A DNA stretch of 64,000 nt from an uncultured bacterium (GTDB lineage Bacteria; Bacillota; Clostridia; Oscillospirales; Ruminococcaceae): NCBI GenBank assembly GCA_934875375.1, contig CAKXHL010000002.1:197359-261358 (forward strand). The letters run 5' to 3'. The notes below the pieces were generated by a model. It was not told where the DNA came from and searched no databases. It saw only the letters and a program-made list of their open reading frames with translations. The position numbers and the translations under genes were made by a program. Below, one piece after another: positions 41,908-50,608 of this stretch (position 1 is the first letter of the stretch; every line of letters starts with the position of its first letter).

Positions 41908-43120
41908 CACCAGAAATCTCATCAAAGCACAGATCACAAAAAAAGGGGAAGCCCACCTGCGGGCGGGCCATCCATGGGTATACGATTCGGAAGTTATCTC
42001 GTTGGAATCCCCCTGTGAGGACGGAAGCCTGGTCGAAGTGACCAGCCCTAAAGGCCGGTACCTTGGCACAGGATTCTATAACAGCTGTTCCAAAATCCGC
42101 ATCCGCGTGATTTCTACCAACGCCAACGACCGGTTTGACCGGGACTTTTTCAGACGGCGGCTGTGTCATGCCTGGGAATACCGCAAAACGGTTATGGGAG
42201 CGGATATCAACTGCTGCCGGCTGATCTTCGGCGAAGCGGACTTATTCCCCGGCCTTACGGTGGACCGGTTTGGGGAGATCCTGGTAACGCAAACCTTGTC
42301 GCTGGGGATCGAGCGGTTAAAGCCGCTATTGTTTCCAAAACTGTATCGCCTGTTGGCAGAAGACGGACAGACTATCCGGGGCATTTACGAACGCAATGAT
42401 GTAGCCATCCGAAAACTGGAGGGAATGCCCGAAAACAAAGGCTTTTTCCCGCTGGACGGAGTCTCTGTTCCAAACAGTACCAAAACGCAGATCACCGAAA
42501 ACGGCATCCGGTATACAGTAGACTTTGAAAACGGCCAGAAAACCGGTTTTTTCCTGGATCAAAAGTATAACCGGCGGGCTGCAGCCGCCCTGGCTCCAGG
42601 AAAGCGGGTGCTGGACTGTTTTACCCATACCGGCTCCTTTGCGCTCAATGCGGCAAAAGCCGGAGCCTCTCACGTTCATGCGGTAGATATCTCCGGCGAC
42701 GCGGTGGAAATGGCCCGGCGCAATGCGTGCCTCAACGGACTGGAATCCAAAATGAGCTTTGAAACCGCCAATGTATTTGACCTGCTTCCTGCTCTCTCCG
42801 GACACCCTTACGACTATATCATTCTGGATCCACCCGCTTTTACCAAATCGCATCAGACGGTGGAAGCGGCCATGCGGGGCTATAAGGAAATCAACCTGAG
42901 GGCGATGAAACTGCTTCCCCGCGGCGGATATCTGGCTACTTGTTCCTGTTCTCATTTCATGACCGAAGATCTTTTCTGCAAAATGCTGCGTGCGGCAGCC
43001 TTTGACGCAAAGGTTTCCCTGCGGCAGATTGAGGCGCGCCAGCAGTCGCCGGATCATCCAATTTTGTGGAATGTACCGGAAACCAATTATCTGAAATTTT
43101 ACCTTTTTCAGGTGGTATAG
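41897..43120 (+). CDS. RlmI-like 23S rRNA (cytosine-5) methyltransferase
   Basis: 407 residues. N-terminal PUA domain (KGEAHLRAGHPWVYDSEVIS, VTSPKGRYLGTGFYN), linker, then a class I SAM methyltransferase: GQKTGFFLDQKYNRRAAAAL, VLDCFTHTGSFALNAAKAG (SAM loop) and ILDPPAFTKSHQTVEAA (DPPAF motif). CSCSHFM carries the catalytic Cys. This is the RlmI/RlmK-L family that methylates cytosine in 23S rRNA. ATG 41897 has AAAGGAGGAATTCC upstream inside the previous gene. Confidence 0.92.
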   Translation: MASDTRNLIKAQITKKGEAHLRAGHPWVYDSEVISLESPCEDGSLVEVTSPKGRYLGTGFYNSCSKIRIRVISTNANDRFDRDFFRRRLCHAWEYRKTVMGADINCCRLIFGEADLFPGLTVDRFGEILVTQTLSLGIERLKPLLFPKLYRLLAEDGQTIRGIYERNDVAIRKLEGMPENKGFFPLDGVSVPNSTKTQITENGIRYTVDFENGQKTGFFLDQKYNRRAAAALAPGKRVLDCFTHTGSFALNAAKAGASHVHAVDISGDAVEMARRNACLNGLESKMSFETANVFDLLPALSGHPYDYIILDPPAFTKSHQTVEAAMRGYKEINLRAMKLLPRGGYLATCSCSHFMTEDLFCKMLRAAAFDAKVSLRQIEARQQSPDHPILWNVPETNYLKFYLFQVV

Positions 43121-43121
43121 T

Positions 43122-43153
43122 AAAAAAGCCGGGGGAAATCGCCGGTTTTTTGC
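43122..43153 (+). terminator. Intrinsic terminator after the methyltransferase
   Basis: AAAAAAGCCGG and CCGGTTTTTT arms with a small bulge and a GGGAAATCG loop. Confidence 0.65.
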
Positions 43154-43559
43154 TTACCGCAAGCGCCTCAACATGATACAATGAAAGAAACAGCAGGATG
43201 GGGCTTGTGACGGTTTTTCCAATGAATTTGCCTTTCAAAAGCCCGAAAAGACAAATAAACATCCGTTTTTTTCACCATGCCCTCGATCAAAAAATGGCGT
43301 TGGGCAAAAAAACTGCCATACGGGGATGGCTTGTCAACTGATGTATCTGTTCCACGCACCTATGGGGACGAAATCGACGACCTGCATTTCGCCATCGTCT
43401 GCGGTACGTAGAGGAAGCATACTCCGGCAGTCGTTATGCCCGCTGCCGCAACCTCAGATGATGCCGATCTCCACAGAATCTCAAGTATGTTTACCCGGAT
43501 CACCAAAGAACTTCCGTTGCAGCATGGTCCGATTTTTTCAAAGGAAAGGATAAAATACG
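43154..43559. other. Noncoding stretch with a possible decayed HEPN-like gene
   Basis: About 400 bases with no intact gene. From about 43408 a short frame reads RYVEEAYSGSRYARCRNLR before TGA, which recalls the EEAYIGSRYL-type helix of HEPN-domain proteins. The match is short and is only a hint. The last 40 bases hold the ribosome site of the next gene (AAAGGAAAGGA). Confidence 0.35.
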
Positions 43560-44435
43560 ATGATTCACACCATACAAAACAACTTTTTGACCGTTCAGGT
43601 GAAAAACGCGGGCGCTGAACTGTGTTCGATAAAAGACAAAGCCGGAACCGAATACCTGTTTGACGCAAATCCCGCCTACTGGGGCCGCAGCGCCCCCGTT
43701 CTGTTCCCTTTTGTGGGGAGTTTGAAGAACAAATCTTTCGTCTATGAGGGAAAATCATATCAGATGGGGCAGCATGGTTTTGCCCGGGACAGGGACTTTT
43801 CTCTGCTGCAAAAAGAAGAAGCTTCCATTTGGTTTCGGCTCACATCGAACGAGGAAACGCTTGTCATATATCCCTTCTCCTTCGTGCTGGATATCGGTTA
43901 TCAGCTGGAAGGCAATTCCATCCGTGTGCTATGGAATGTGCACAATCCTTCAGATAAAAGCCTTCTCTTCTCTATCGGCGCACATCCAGCGTTCCTCTGT
44001 CCTCCCTGCGGCGGCGGAATGGACGGCTGCTATCTGGGATTTGATCTGCCCGGCAACCTTTCCTATCGCCTGCTTAACAATCAGGGACTGGTGACAGAAC
44101 AAACCCACAGTCTTTTGCTGCAGGATGGCCTTTTGCGCCTTTCTCCTTCTCTGTTTGACCGGGACGCACTGATCGTCGAAGGAAAACAAACTGGGCGGGT
44201 TTGGCTGGCAGACCGGGAGAAAAAACCATTCGTGACGGTAGAATTCAACGCTCCGCTGTTCGGCATCTGGTCGCCGGCAGGCAAAAATGCACCTTTTGTC
44301 TGCATCGAGCCCTGGTATGGCCGCTGCGATGCAGAAGATTTTTCCGGCGATCTGACCCAGCGGGAATACGGCAACTGCATATCTCCCGGACAGATATTCC
44401 AGGAAAATTACTGTATTCAGATCGGGCAAAAATGA
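43560..44435 (+). CDS. Aldose 1-epimerase family protein (LacX-like)
   Basis: 291 residues, cytoplasmic. Galactose-mutarotase fold: VQVKNAGAELCSIKDKAGTE (N-terminal strand pair), YWGRSAPVLFPFVGSLKNKS, HGFARDRDFSLLQ with the active-site His, FSIGAHPAFLCPP with the second His, and CIEPWYGRCDAEDFSGDL near the end with the catalytic Glu. This is the LacX-type branch. It probably interconverts sugar anomers; no sugar operon is nearby. ATG 43560 follows AAAGGAAAGGA. Confidence 0.9.
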   Translation: MIHTIQNNFLTVQVKNAGAELCSIKDKAGTEYLFDANPAYWGRSAPVLFPFVGSLKNKSFVYEGKSYQMGQHGFARDRDFSLLQKEEASIWFRLTSNEETLVIYPFSFVLDIGYQLEGNSIRVLWNVHNPSDKSLLFSIGAHPAFLCPPCGGGMDGCYLGFDLPGNLSYRLLNNQGLVTEQTHSLLLQDGLLRLSPSLFDRDALIVEGKQTGRVWLADREKKPFVTVEFNAPLFGIWSPAGKNAPFVCIEPWYGRCDAEDFSGDLTQREYGNCISPGQIFQENYCIQIGQK

Positions 44436-44552
44436 CCTCTTGGCTCAGATTGAAAAACAATACTCAACGAAATTTTTTCCAGATTGATTAAATTCATAGA
44501 ACCAGAAAAATAATCGGTGGAACTTTTGAGCTTGCCAAAGGAGGCATATGGC

Positions 44553-44878
44553 ATGGATTTTTACGAAGCAGTCTACCGGCGGCGGACCATTCGGGACTTT
44601 GCAGAAAAAGACGTACCAGCTGATACTGTAAATCGGATTTTGCAAGCAGGTCTTAAAGCCCTGCCAACAATCATCTTCGCGAATGGGAGTTTGTAGTGCT
44701 CCGCAGCAGGCAGTCAATCGAAGCTGTACTGGGGCAAGTTGGGGAAAAAGCGCAGCAGTAAATGCAGGCTCTGGCCTCTCGTCGGCTGGATGACTGTCAG
44801 CGCAGCATGTATCTGGACGCCTTGCCAAAGCAGGAGCCGATTGATCCGTTGAAAAAAATCCACTTGGAAAAATGGTAA
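44553..44878 (+). pseudogene. Nitroreductase family pseudogene
   Basis: ATG 44553 with AAAGGAGGCATA upstream begins MDFYEAVYRRRTIRDFAEKD, VPADTVNRILQAGLKA, the FMN-binding start of nitroreductases. Near 44655 the frame changes; the next part reads NHLREWEFVVLRSRQSIEAV and GQVGEKAQQ, then a TAA, then further coding-like text (MQALASRRLDDCQRSMYLDA) to 44878. The C-terminal half is missing. A decayed gene with frameshift, stop and truncation. Confidence 0.82.
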
Positions 44879-44953
44879 GCACGGAATCTCCTTTATCAAA
44901 AATTCTTTTGGCCACATTCCTTTGCAGACCCTTTTATTCTAAAAATTTTGATC

Positions 44954-45004
44954 CGGCACGCCGATTCTCTGTAACGTTTGAAGCGGTGCGCCGGTTCTTT
45001 TTTA
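44954..45004 (+). terminator. Possible terminator upstream of mreB
   Basis: CCGGCAC pairs with GTGC-G-CCGG around a 28-base loop, followed by TTCTTTTTTATAAG. It would insulate mreB from the dead nitroreductase. Confidence 0.6.
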
Positions 45005-45156
45005 TAAGATTTTTGCAATCTCGCAAAGCATAAAACAATCATTCATTCAAACACCGGTTTTACAGCAGGATGTTCTCTTGGAAAGGAACCATTTTTTAAC
45101 AGTCAGCCCTTTACAGAAAAATCTGAAAAATTCAGAAAATTTTTCCGTTTGACAGG

Positions 45157-45185
45157 TTGAGAAATCCCATGTGAGCGGGTATAAT
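45157..45185 (+). promoter_or_regulatory. Sigma-A-type promoter of mreBCD
   Basis: TTGAGA (45157-45162), 17-base spacer, TATAAT (45180-45185) preceded by GCGGG. A TTGACA at 45149 is better but gives a 25-base spacer. Confidence 0.65.
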
Positions 45186-45321
45186 ATCCTTGGTATGCAA
45201 ATATTCTGCCGCATCAAATCTGCTCGGTCAGCAGCGGAAAGATCTGCAGGGTAAATACAGAATTTTTTAAGTAATTTTACGAAATTCGAATAAACAAGGA
45301 ATATCAAAGGGGGACGCATTT

Positions 45322-46341
45322 GTGTTTTTTACAAAAGACATCGGTATTGACCTGGGGACGGCAAATACCCTGATTTTCATGAAGGGGAAAGGCATCATCA
45401 TGCGGGAGCCATCGGTCGTTGCGGTGGATGTGCGCAGTGACTCGGTTAAATTTGTTGGACAGGAAGCCAAAGACGTCATCGGCAGAACACCCGGTTCTAT
45501 TGTGGCGGTTCGTCCGCTGAAAGACGGTGTAATTGCCGATTTTGACATCACGACCAGCATGTTGCAGCTTTTTATCAAAAAGGCGCTGGGCAACTCGATT
45601 TTTGTGCGTCCCCGCGTTGTCATCTGCATTCCGTCCGGTGTAACCGAAGTAGAACGCCGGGCCGTAAAGGAAGCGACCCAGAAAGCAGGCGCCAAATATG
45701 TGTCCATCATTGAAGAGCCGATGGCGGCGGCCATTGGAGCCGGGCTTCCGGTGGCCGAAGCCACCGGAAGCATGGTTGTGGATATTGGCGGCGGAACCAG
45801 CGAGGTAGCTGTAATCTCTTTAGGGGGCATTGTAGCAGCCCGCTCGGTACGCGTTGGCGGCGATGAATTTGATTCTTCCATCATTCAATATATCAAAAAG
45901 AAATACAATCTCCTGATTGGCGAACGCACCGCAGAGGATGTGAAAATCCAAATTGGTTCTGCTTTCCCGTACGAAGATGAGGCGCCGATGGAGATTAAAG
46001 GGCGTAATCTGGTAGACGGACTGCCGAAAAACATCATGGTTGAGCCGCATGAGATCCGCGAGGCATTGGCCGATCCTCTGGAACTGGTGATGGATGCCAT
46101 TAAAACGACGCTGGAGCGTACTCCGCCGGAGTTGTCCGCCGATATTATCGACCACGGCATTACCCTGACCGGCGGCGGCGCGATGCTCAAAGGTCTGGAT
46201 CAGCTGATCACCAAAGAAACGGGCATGCCGGTATATGTAGCGGAACGGCCGCTGGACTGTGTGGCAGACGGGGCTGGTACCGTACTGGAAAACTTGGAAA
46301 AACTGCGCGACGTTCTTGCGGAGGATGACCGGCGCGGTTAA
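45322..46341 (+). CDS. mreB: Rod-shape-determining actin MreB
   Basis: 339 residues from GTG 45322 (GGGGGACGC upstream). Actin-family phosphate-1 motif IGIDLGTANTLIFMKGKG, then IIEEPMAAAIGAGLPVAEAT, VVDIGGGTSEVAVISLGGIV (phosphate-2) and HGITLTGGGAMLKGLDQLIT (adenosine motif). It forms membrane-bound filaments that direct side-wall synthesis. It heads mreB-mreC-mreD-PBP2, so the cell is probably rod-shaped. The 174-base gap to mreC is unusually long for this operon. Confidence 0.97.
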   Translation: MFFTKDIGIDLGTANTLIFMKGKGIIMREPSVVAVDVRSDSVKFVGQEAKDVIGRTPGSIVAVRPLKDGVIADFDITTSMLQLFIKKALGNSIFVRPRVVICIPSGVTEVERRAVKEATQKAGAKYVSIIEEPMAAAIGAGLPVAEATGSMVVDIGGGTSEVAVISLGGIVAARSVRVGGDEFDSSIIQYIKKKYNLLIGERTAEDVKIQIGSAFPYEDEAPMEIKGRNLVDGLPKNIMVEPHEIREALADPLELVMDAIKTTLERTPPELSADIIDHGITLTGGGAMLKGLDQLITKETGMPVYVAERPLDCVADGAGTVLENLEKLRDVLAEDDRRG

Positions 46342-46515
46342 CCCGTTTTGAGTTTTGTGTTCTTTTGCGGCGGTGGCAGCCGCGTTTTCCCCTATTTATG
46401 CCGGAAAACGGCGTAATTTTCTTTCCATTGGGCAGGAGGGGAAAAGCGGCCCACGGCCGTTTTTCATTACGGCCTTACGTTTGACATCAAAAAGACAGCA
46501 AAGGAGGGGCAGGTC

Positions 46516-47466
46516 ATAAAAGATTTTCTAAAAACAAAGACCTTCAAAGTCATCTTGGGGCTTGCCGTGCTGATGTGCGCTTTTATGCTGCGCGCTGCCT
46601 ATACCGATGGAATTGCCATTTTCACACAGCGGATCATGGGAGCTGTGGTATATCCTTTTCAAAAAATCGCGTCAGAACTCTCCTCCGGCGTGACCAACAT
46701 GCTGCAGGGGTATTTGCGAACCGAGCAACTGCAGGAGGAAAATGAGCTGCTGAAAGAGGAAATCCGGCAATTACAGGATCAGCTGGTCGATTACGAGTCG
46801 ATCAAAAATGAAAACCAGCTGTATCAAAAATTTCTGGACATCAAAGAGCAAAATGCTGATTTTGAATTTTGTCCCGCCATGGTAATCGGCCGCGATGCCA
46901 ACAGCCAATTCGGCAGCTTTATTATTGATAAAGGGACGCTTCAAGGCGTTGCCAAGCGGGATCCGGTCATCACCTCCGACGGGTTGATCGGAGTAATTGA
47001 AGAGGTGGGACTAACCTATTCCAGAGTCATTACCCTTCATGATCCTAGCCTGAACGTAGGCGCTTATGTTTCCCGTACCCGGGATACCGGCATTGTGGTA
47101 GGCGCCGTGGATTTGGCGCAGGATGGGCAATGTAAAATGACCTATTTACCTCGGGACAGCGGGGCGGCCATCGGAGATATGATCCTCACTTCTGGCGGTA
47201 ACGTTTTTCCCAAAGGACTGAAAATCGGCACCATCAAAGAAATCCGGCAGGAAAGCCATGGCGTTTCCCTCTATGCGGTAATCGAACCATTTGCGTCTGT
47301 GGCAGATGCCAAGGATGTTTTTGTGATTACCTCCTTTGAGGGGCAGGGAATTGTTGTTGGCGAAGATTTAGGGCAGAATGACGCCCCAATAGAAGAATCT
47401 GAGGCGAATGAGGATACCTCCTCTTTGCCTGCAGCAGATTCCTCTTCTGTGGAGGCGGGCCAATGA
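46516..47466 (+). CDS. mreC: Rod-shape-determining protein MreC, apparent ATA start
   Basis: 316 residues if started at ATA 46516, which lies 8 bases after AAGGAGG and gives (M)KDFLKTKTFKVILGLAVLM, a basic N-terminus plus the single membrane helix. The next possible start, TTG 46555, lacks a ribosome site and would cut into the helix; the first ATG is later still. The coiled coil is EQLQEENELLKEEIRQLQDQ; the beta domain includes AMVIGRDANSQFGSFIIDKG and DGLIGVIEEVGLTYSRVITL. An acidic Ser/Glu tail ends the protein. It connects MreB to PBP2 outside the membrane. Confidence 0.88.
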   Translation: MKDFLKTKTFKVILGLAVLMCAFMLRAAYTDGIAIFTQRIMGAVVYPFQKIASELSSGVTNMLQGYLRTEQLQEENELLKEEIRQLQDQLVDYESIKNENQLYQKFLDIKEQNADFEFCPAMVIGRDANSQFGSFIIDKGTLQGVAKRDPVITSDGLIGVIEEVGLTYSRVITLHDPSLNVGAYVSRTRDTGIVVGAVDLAQDGQCKMTYLPRDSGAAIGDMILTSGGNVFPKGLKIGTIKEIRQESHGVSLYAVIEPFASVADAKDVFVITSFEGQGIVVGEDLGQNDAPIEESEANEDTSSLPAADSSSVEAGQ

Positions 47467-47987
47467 TTCGGAAAAAGAGAATTTGGATTTCCATAAAATA
47501 CTTTTTATATCTGCTTATTTTAATTGTTCTTTATGCCATGCAAACCACGGCGGGCTTTTTTTCCTTTTTCGGCGTTCGTCCCATCTGGGTTCTCCCATTT
47601 GCCGTGGCAATTTCCATGTGCGAAGATGTTGTGTCCGCCGCTGTTTTCGGTTCTCTCAGCGGTTTGCTTTGCGATTTGGGCAGTCAGGCCTTATTTGGTT
47701 TTAACGGCCTGTTGGTGCTGTGCGGATGTGTGGCGATCAGCTTACTGAGTTTTTTTCTGATCAAGGTCAATTGGAAAAGCGCATTGCTTTTGGGCGGTGC
47801 GTTGGCGGCAATCCGCGCATTGCTGGAGTTTTTTTTCTTCTACCTGATTTGGGGATATGAGAACATTCAGCTGATTTTTATCCATTCTGTATTACCAATA
47901 TTCATTTATACCACTGTTTTAACCCCGCTCTTTTTGCTTTTGATTCGAAAAATCAAAGAAAAGTGTGATGGACAGTGGCAGGAATAA
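47463..47987 (+). CDS. mreD: Rod-shape-determining protein MreD
   Basis: 174 residues overlapping mreC by ATGA. About five helices: YFLYLLILIVLYAMQTTAGF, GVRPIWVLPFAVAISMCED, AAVFGSLSGLLCDLGSQALF, GLLVLCGCVAISLLSFFLI and IFIYTTVLTPLFLLLIRKI. The position between mreC and PBP2 supports the call. Membrane partner of MreC in the elongasome. Confidence 0.88.
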   Translation: MIRKKRIWISIKYFLYLLILIVLYAMQTTAGFFSFFGVRPIWVLPFAVAISMCEDVVSAAVFGSLSGLLCDLGSQALFGFNGLLVLCGCVAISLLSFFLIKVNWKSALLLGGALAAIRALLEFFFFYLIWGYENIQLIFIHSVLPIFIYTTVLTPLFLLLIRKIKEKCDGQWQE

Positions 47988-48057
47988 CTCCAGTATCCGT
48001 TTTTGCCGCTGCGGTCTGCAGGACAGTGTGCGTCCTATCTGGTTGAAAGGAGAGAAC

Positions 48058-50082
48058 ATGGGAAAAAAAATCAATTCTAATCGTGTTTGGATCCTGTTTG
48101 GCATCATTTTTGCAATTTGTCTGGTCTTCGGGCTGGTACTGATTGAAATTCAGATTGTCCATGGCCAATCTTATTCCGAACTGGCGACGAAAGGAGCCAC
48201 CCGATCCCAAATCATCCAAGCCGCCCGGGGAGAAATTGCCGACCGGTACGGCCGGCCGCTGGTACAAAATAAGGTCGGGTATAATATCACACTGGACCGG
48301 GCCTATCTGACCAAAGGGGAGGAAAACGAAATCATCCTTCGCCTGCTGGATCTGTTAACAGCAGCCGGCGATCCATGGATTGATAAACTTCCAATTACCG
48401 ACACGGAACCATTTGCCTTTCGGGAAGGGCAGGAATCAGAAGTTTCCAAGCTGAAAGATTTTTTAAAGGTCGGTTCCTACACCAATGTAGATGATGTAAT
48501 GAGCTGGCTGGTGGAACGCTATCAGCTGGAAAAGTACACCCCCCTGCAGCAGCGGCAGCTTGCGGGGATTCGCTACGAAATGGAACGGCAGGGTTTTTCC
48601 ATTACTACTCCCTATACATTAGCGGCGGATGTGGCGGTTTCTACGGTTATCCAGATCAAAGAACGTTCCTATGAGCTTTCCGGCGTTATGGTGGTAGAGA
48701 GCACCATCCGCGAATATGTAGCAGGTGATATCGCCGCTCACTTAATCGGACAGATCGGTCCTATTTATGCGGAGGAATATGCCGAGCTGAAAGACAAAGG
48801 CTATGCAATGAATGACATCATTGGGAAAAGCGGGATTGAAGAAGCGTTTGAATCTCAGCTTCGCGGGCAAAACGGCAAGAGAACCATTACGCTGAACTCC
48901 AACGGAGAGGTAATCGATGCCGCGGTGACTGAGCCGCCGGTTCCTGGTAACTCTATCATGCTCACCCTGGACATTGATCTGCAGCGGACCGCTCAGGATT
49001 CTATGGAACAAGAAATCCAGTGGCTGCAGGCCAACGGAGAAGAAGGCGAGGGCAAAGAGGCCACGGCAGGTGCGGTGGTGGCAATTGACTGTAATACCGG
49101 TGAAGTTCTCGCAATGGCCAGCTACCCAACCTATAATCTGGCCACCTACAATCAGGATTATAATGATCTTCTGGCCAATCCGGATAATCCCCTTTTTAAC
49201 CGGGCATTGCAGGGGACTTATGCTCCCGGCTCCATTTTCAAACCGTTGGTTGGTACCGCCGGCTTACAGGAGGGGCTGATCACGCCCTCTTATACCTACA
49301 CCTGTAATCATGTTTATACTTTCTACGAGGATTACCAGCCCAGGTGCCTGGGATGGCACCCGAATTTTACCGTTATGGACGCGCTGCGGGTTTCCTGCAA
49401 TATCTTCTTTTATGATTTAGGCCGTCGATTGGGAATTGATACTCTGGTGGACTACGCAAGCCAGTTTGGCTTGGGCGAACCCACCGGTATCGAACTGCCA
49501 GAGGCCACCGGCCATATGTCCAGTCCCAAATACAGCGAATCAGTAGGGGAAATCTGGAATCCCGGCGACGTGCTCCAGACCTCCATTGGCCAGAGCAAAA
49601 GCCTGTTTACGCCTTTGCAGCTGGCCACCTACACCGCCACGCTGGCCAACGGCGGCGTGCGGATGAAAACCCACCTGGTCAAAAGCGTGAAAAGTTATAG
49701 TCTGGACGAAACGGTGGAAGATATCGAACCGGAAATTGTCGTCGATATGGGACTGTCAGAAACGGCGGTCAGCGCCATTCGGGACGGTATGATCCGCGCA
49801 TCCGGCCAAAACGGATACAGCGGAACCTCCGGCGCATATTTTGGCAACTACCCCATTTCGGTGGCGTCTAAAACCGGCACTCCGGAAACCACTGGGTTTC
49901 CCAACGGCACCTATATCTGTTATGCGCCGGCGGATGACCCTCAGATCGCCGTGGCGGTGGTCATCGAAAATGGTTACCATGGTTATTGGGGTGCGGCGGT
50001 GGCAAAGGCCATCTTTGACGAGTATTTCTTCGGAAAAACCAACGATCAGCTGCCTACTGCGGCAGATACCCTTTTGCCGTAG
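48058..50082 (+). CDS. mrdA: Penicillin-binding protein 2, elongasome transpeptidase
   Basis: 674 residues. ATG 48058 has GAAAGGAGAG upstream; a longer upstream reading overlaps mreD and lacks a site. N-terminal helix (RVWILFGIIFAICLVFGLVL), dimerisation/pedestal region (AARGEIADRYGRPLVQNKVG), transpeptidase motifs: APGSIFKPLVG with catalytic Ser (SxxK), RVSCNIFFYDLGRRLG (SxN), and VASKTGTPETTG (KTG). It crosslinks peptidoglycan during elongation. Last gene of the mre operon, with the small lipoprotein gene closely following. Confidence 0.95.
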   Translation: MGKKINSNRVWILFGIIFAICLVFGLVLIEIQIVHGQSYSELATKGATRSQIIQAARGEIADRYGRPLVQNKVGYNITLDRAYLTKGEENEIILRLLDLLTAAGDPWIDKLPITDTEPFAFREGQESEVSKLKDFLKVGSYTNVDDVMSWLVERYQLEKYTPLQQRQLAGIRYEMERQGFSITTPYTLAADVAVSTVIQIKERSYELSGVMVVESTIREYVAGDIAAHLIGQIGPIYAEEYAELKDKGYAMNDIIGKSGIEEAFESQLRGQNGKRTITLNSNGEVIDAAVTEPPVPGNSIMLTLDIDLQRTAQDSMEQEIQWLQANGEEGEGKEATAGAVVAIDCNTGEVLAMASYPTYNLATYNQDYNDLLANPDNPLFNRALQGTYAPGSIFKPLVGTAGLQEGLITPSYTYTCNHVYTFYEDYQPRCLGWHPNFTVMDALRVSCNIFFYDLGRRLGIDTLVDYASQFGLGEPTGIELPEATGHMSSPKYSESVGEIWNPGDVLQTSIGQSKSLFTPLQLATYTATLANGGVRMKTHLVKSVKSYSLDETVEDIEPEIVVDMGLSETAVSAIRDGMIRASGQNGYSGTSGAYFGNYPISVASKTGTPETTGFPNGTYICYAPADDPQIAVAVVIENGYHGYWGAAVAKAIFDEYFFGKTNDQLPTAADTLLP

Positions 50083-50143
50083 TCTGTTGGGGAGAAATCT
50101 CCTGACGGCAGCAAAATTCATTGGGCTGATGGGAGGCGGGAAA

Positions 50144-50494
50144 ATGCAAAAACTGCTGTCTGTTATTATACTGATTCTGATTATCATTGCCTCGCTGACC
50201 GGATGCCAAACAAAATCGTCTGCGGTCAGTGTGAAAAGCACGATTGACACAGGTTTTCAACCCTATTATGAAATGAGCGACGGTTCCTGGCAGTGTGATG
50301 GACGCACCTATCAGTATCGACTGGAAATCAGCGGCAAAACACCGCAGGCTGCTGCGGACTCCACCTTTGTATATCTTAGCAACTTAGAAGAAGTCTCGTT
50401 TGAACAAGCGTGGAAAGCCGCTGGATTCAGCAGCAATTCGGAAGACTATTTCTCCCCGAAAGAAGCGATTCTTGTGGAATGGAAAACAGAATAA
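50144..50494 (+). CDS. Small lipoprotein of unknown function
   Basis: 116 residues from ATG 50144 (GGAGGCGGG upstream). Signal peptide LLSVIILILIIIASL with lipobox LTGC. The mature part has YYEMSDGSWQCDGRTYQYRL and VYLSNLEEVSFEQAWKAAGF. I do not recognise the family. It lies 61 bases after PBP2, followed by a terminator, so it is likely cotranscribed with the elongasome. Confidence 0.75.
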   Translation: MQKLLSVIILILIIIASLTGCQTKSSAVSVKSTIDTGFQPYYEMSDGSWQCDGRTYQYRLEISGKTPQAAADSTFVYLSNLEEVSFEQAWKAAGFSSNSEDYFSPKEAILVEWKTE

Positions 50495-50518
50495 GCAACA
50501 TCATTTGCCAAAAAGGAA

Positions 50519-50557
50519 AAACCAGGCACAGCCGTTGGCTGCGCCTGGTTTGTTTTT
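50519..50557. terminator. Bidirectional terminator between the PBP2/lipoprotein unit and asnA
   Basis: AACCAGGC-A-CAGCC, 3-base loop, GGCTG-C-GCCTGGTT then TGTTTTT; it serves both converging units. Confidence 0.85.
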
Positions 50558-50608
50558 ACTGTTTATTCCCATTTTCTCCGATTGGCCCAACCGGAAAAAG
50601 CCAGTGTT

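Larger units (their letters stand above)
44879..45321. other. Upstream region of mreB
   Basis: About 440 bases without a gene. It contains a terminator-like hairpin (44954-45004) and the mreB promoter (45157-45185), giving an mreB leader of about 130 bases. Confidence 0.7.

Noticed and set aside
45149..45185. Consensus TTGACA at 45149 as the mreB -35
   Set aside because: Spacing to TATAAT would be 25 bases; TTGAGA at 45157 gives 17.
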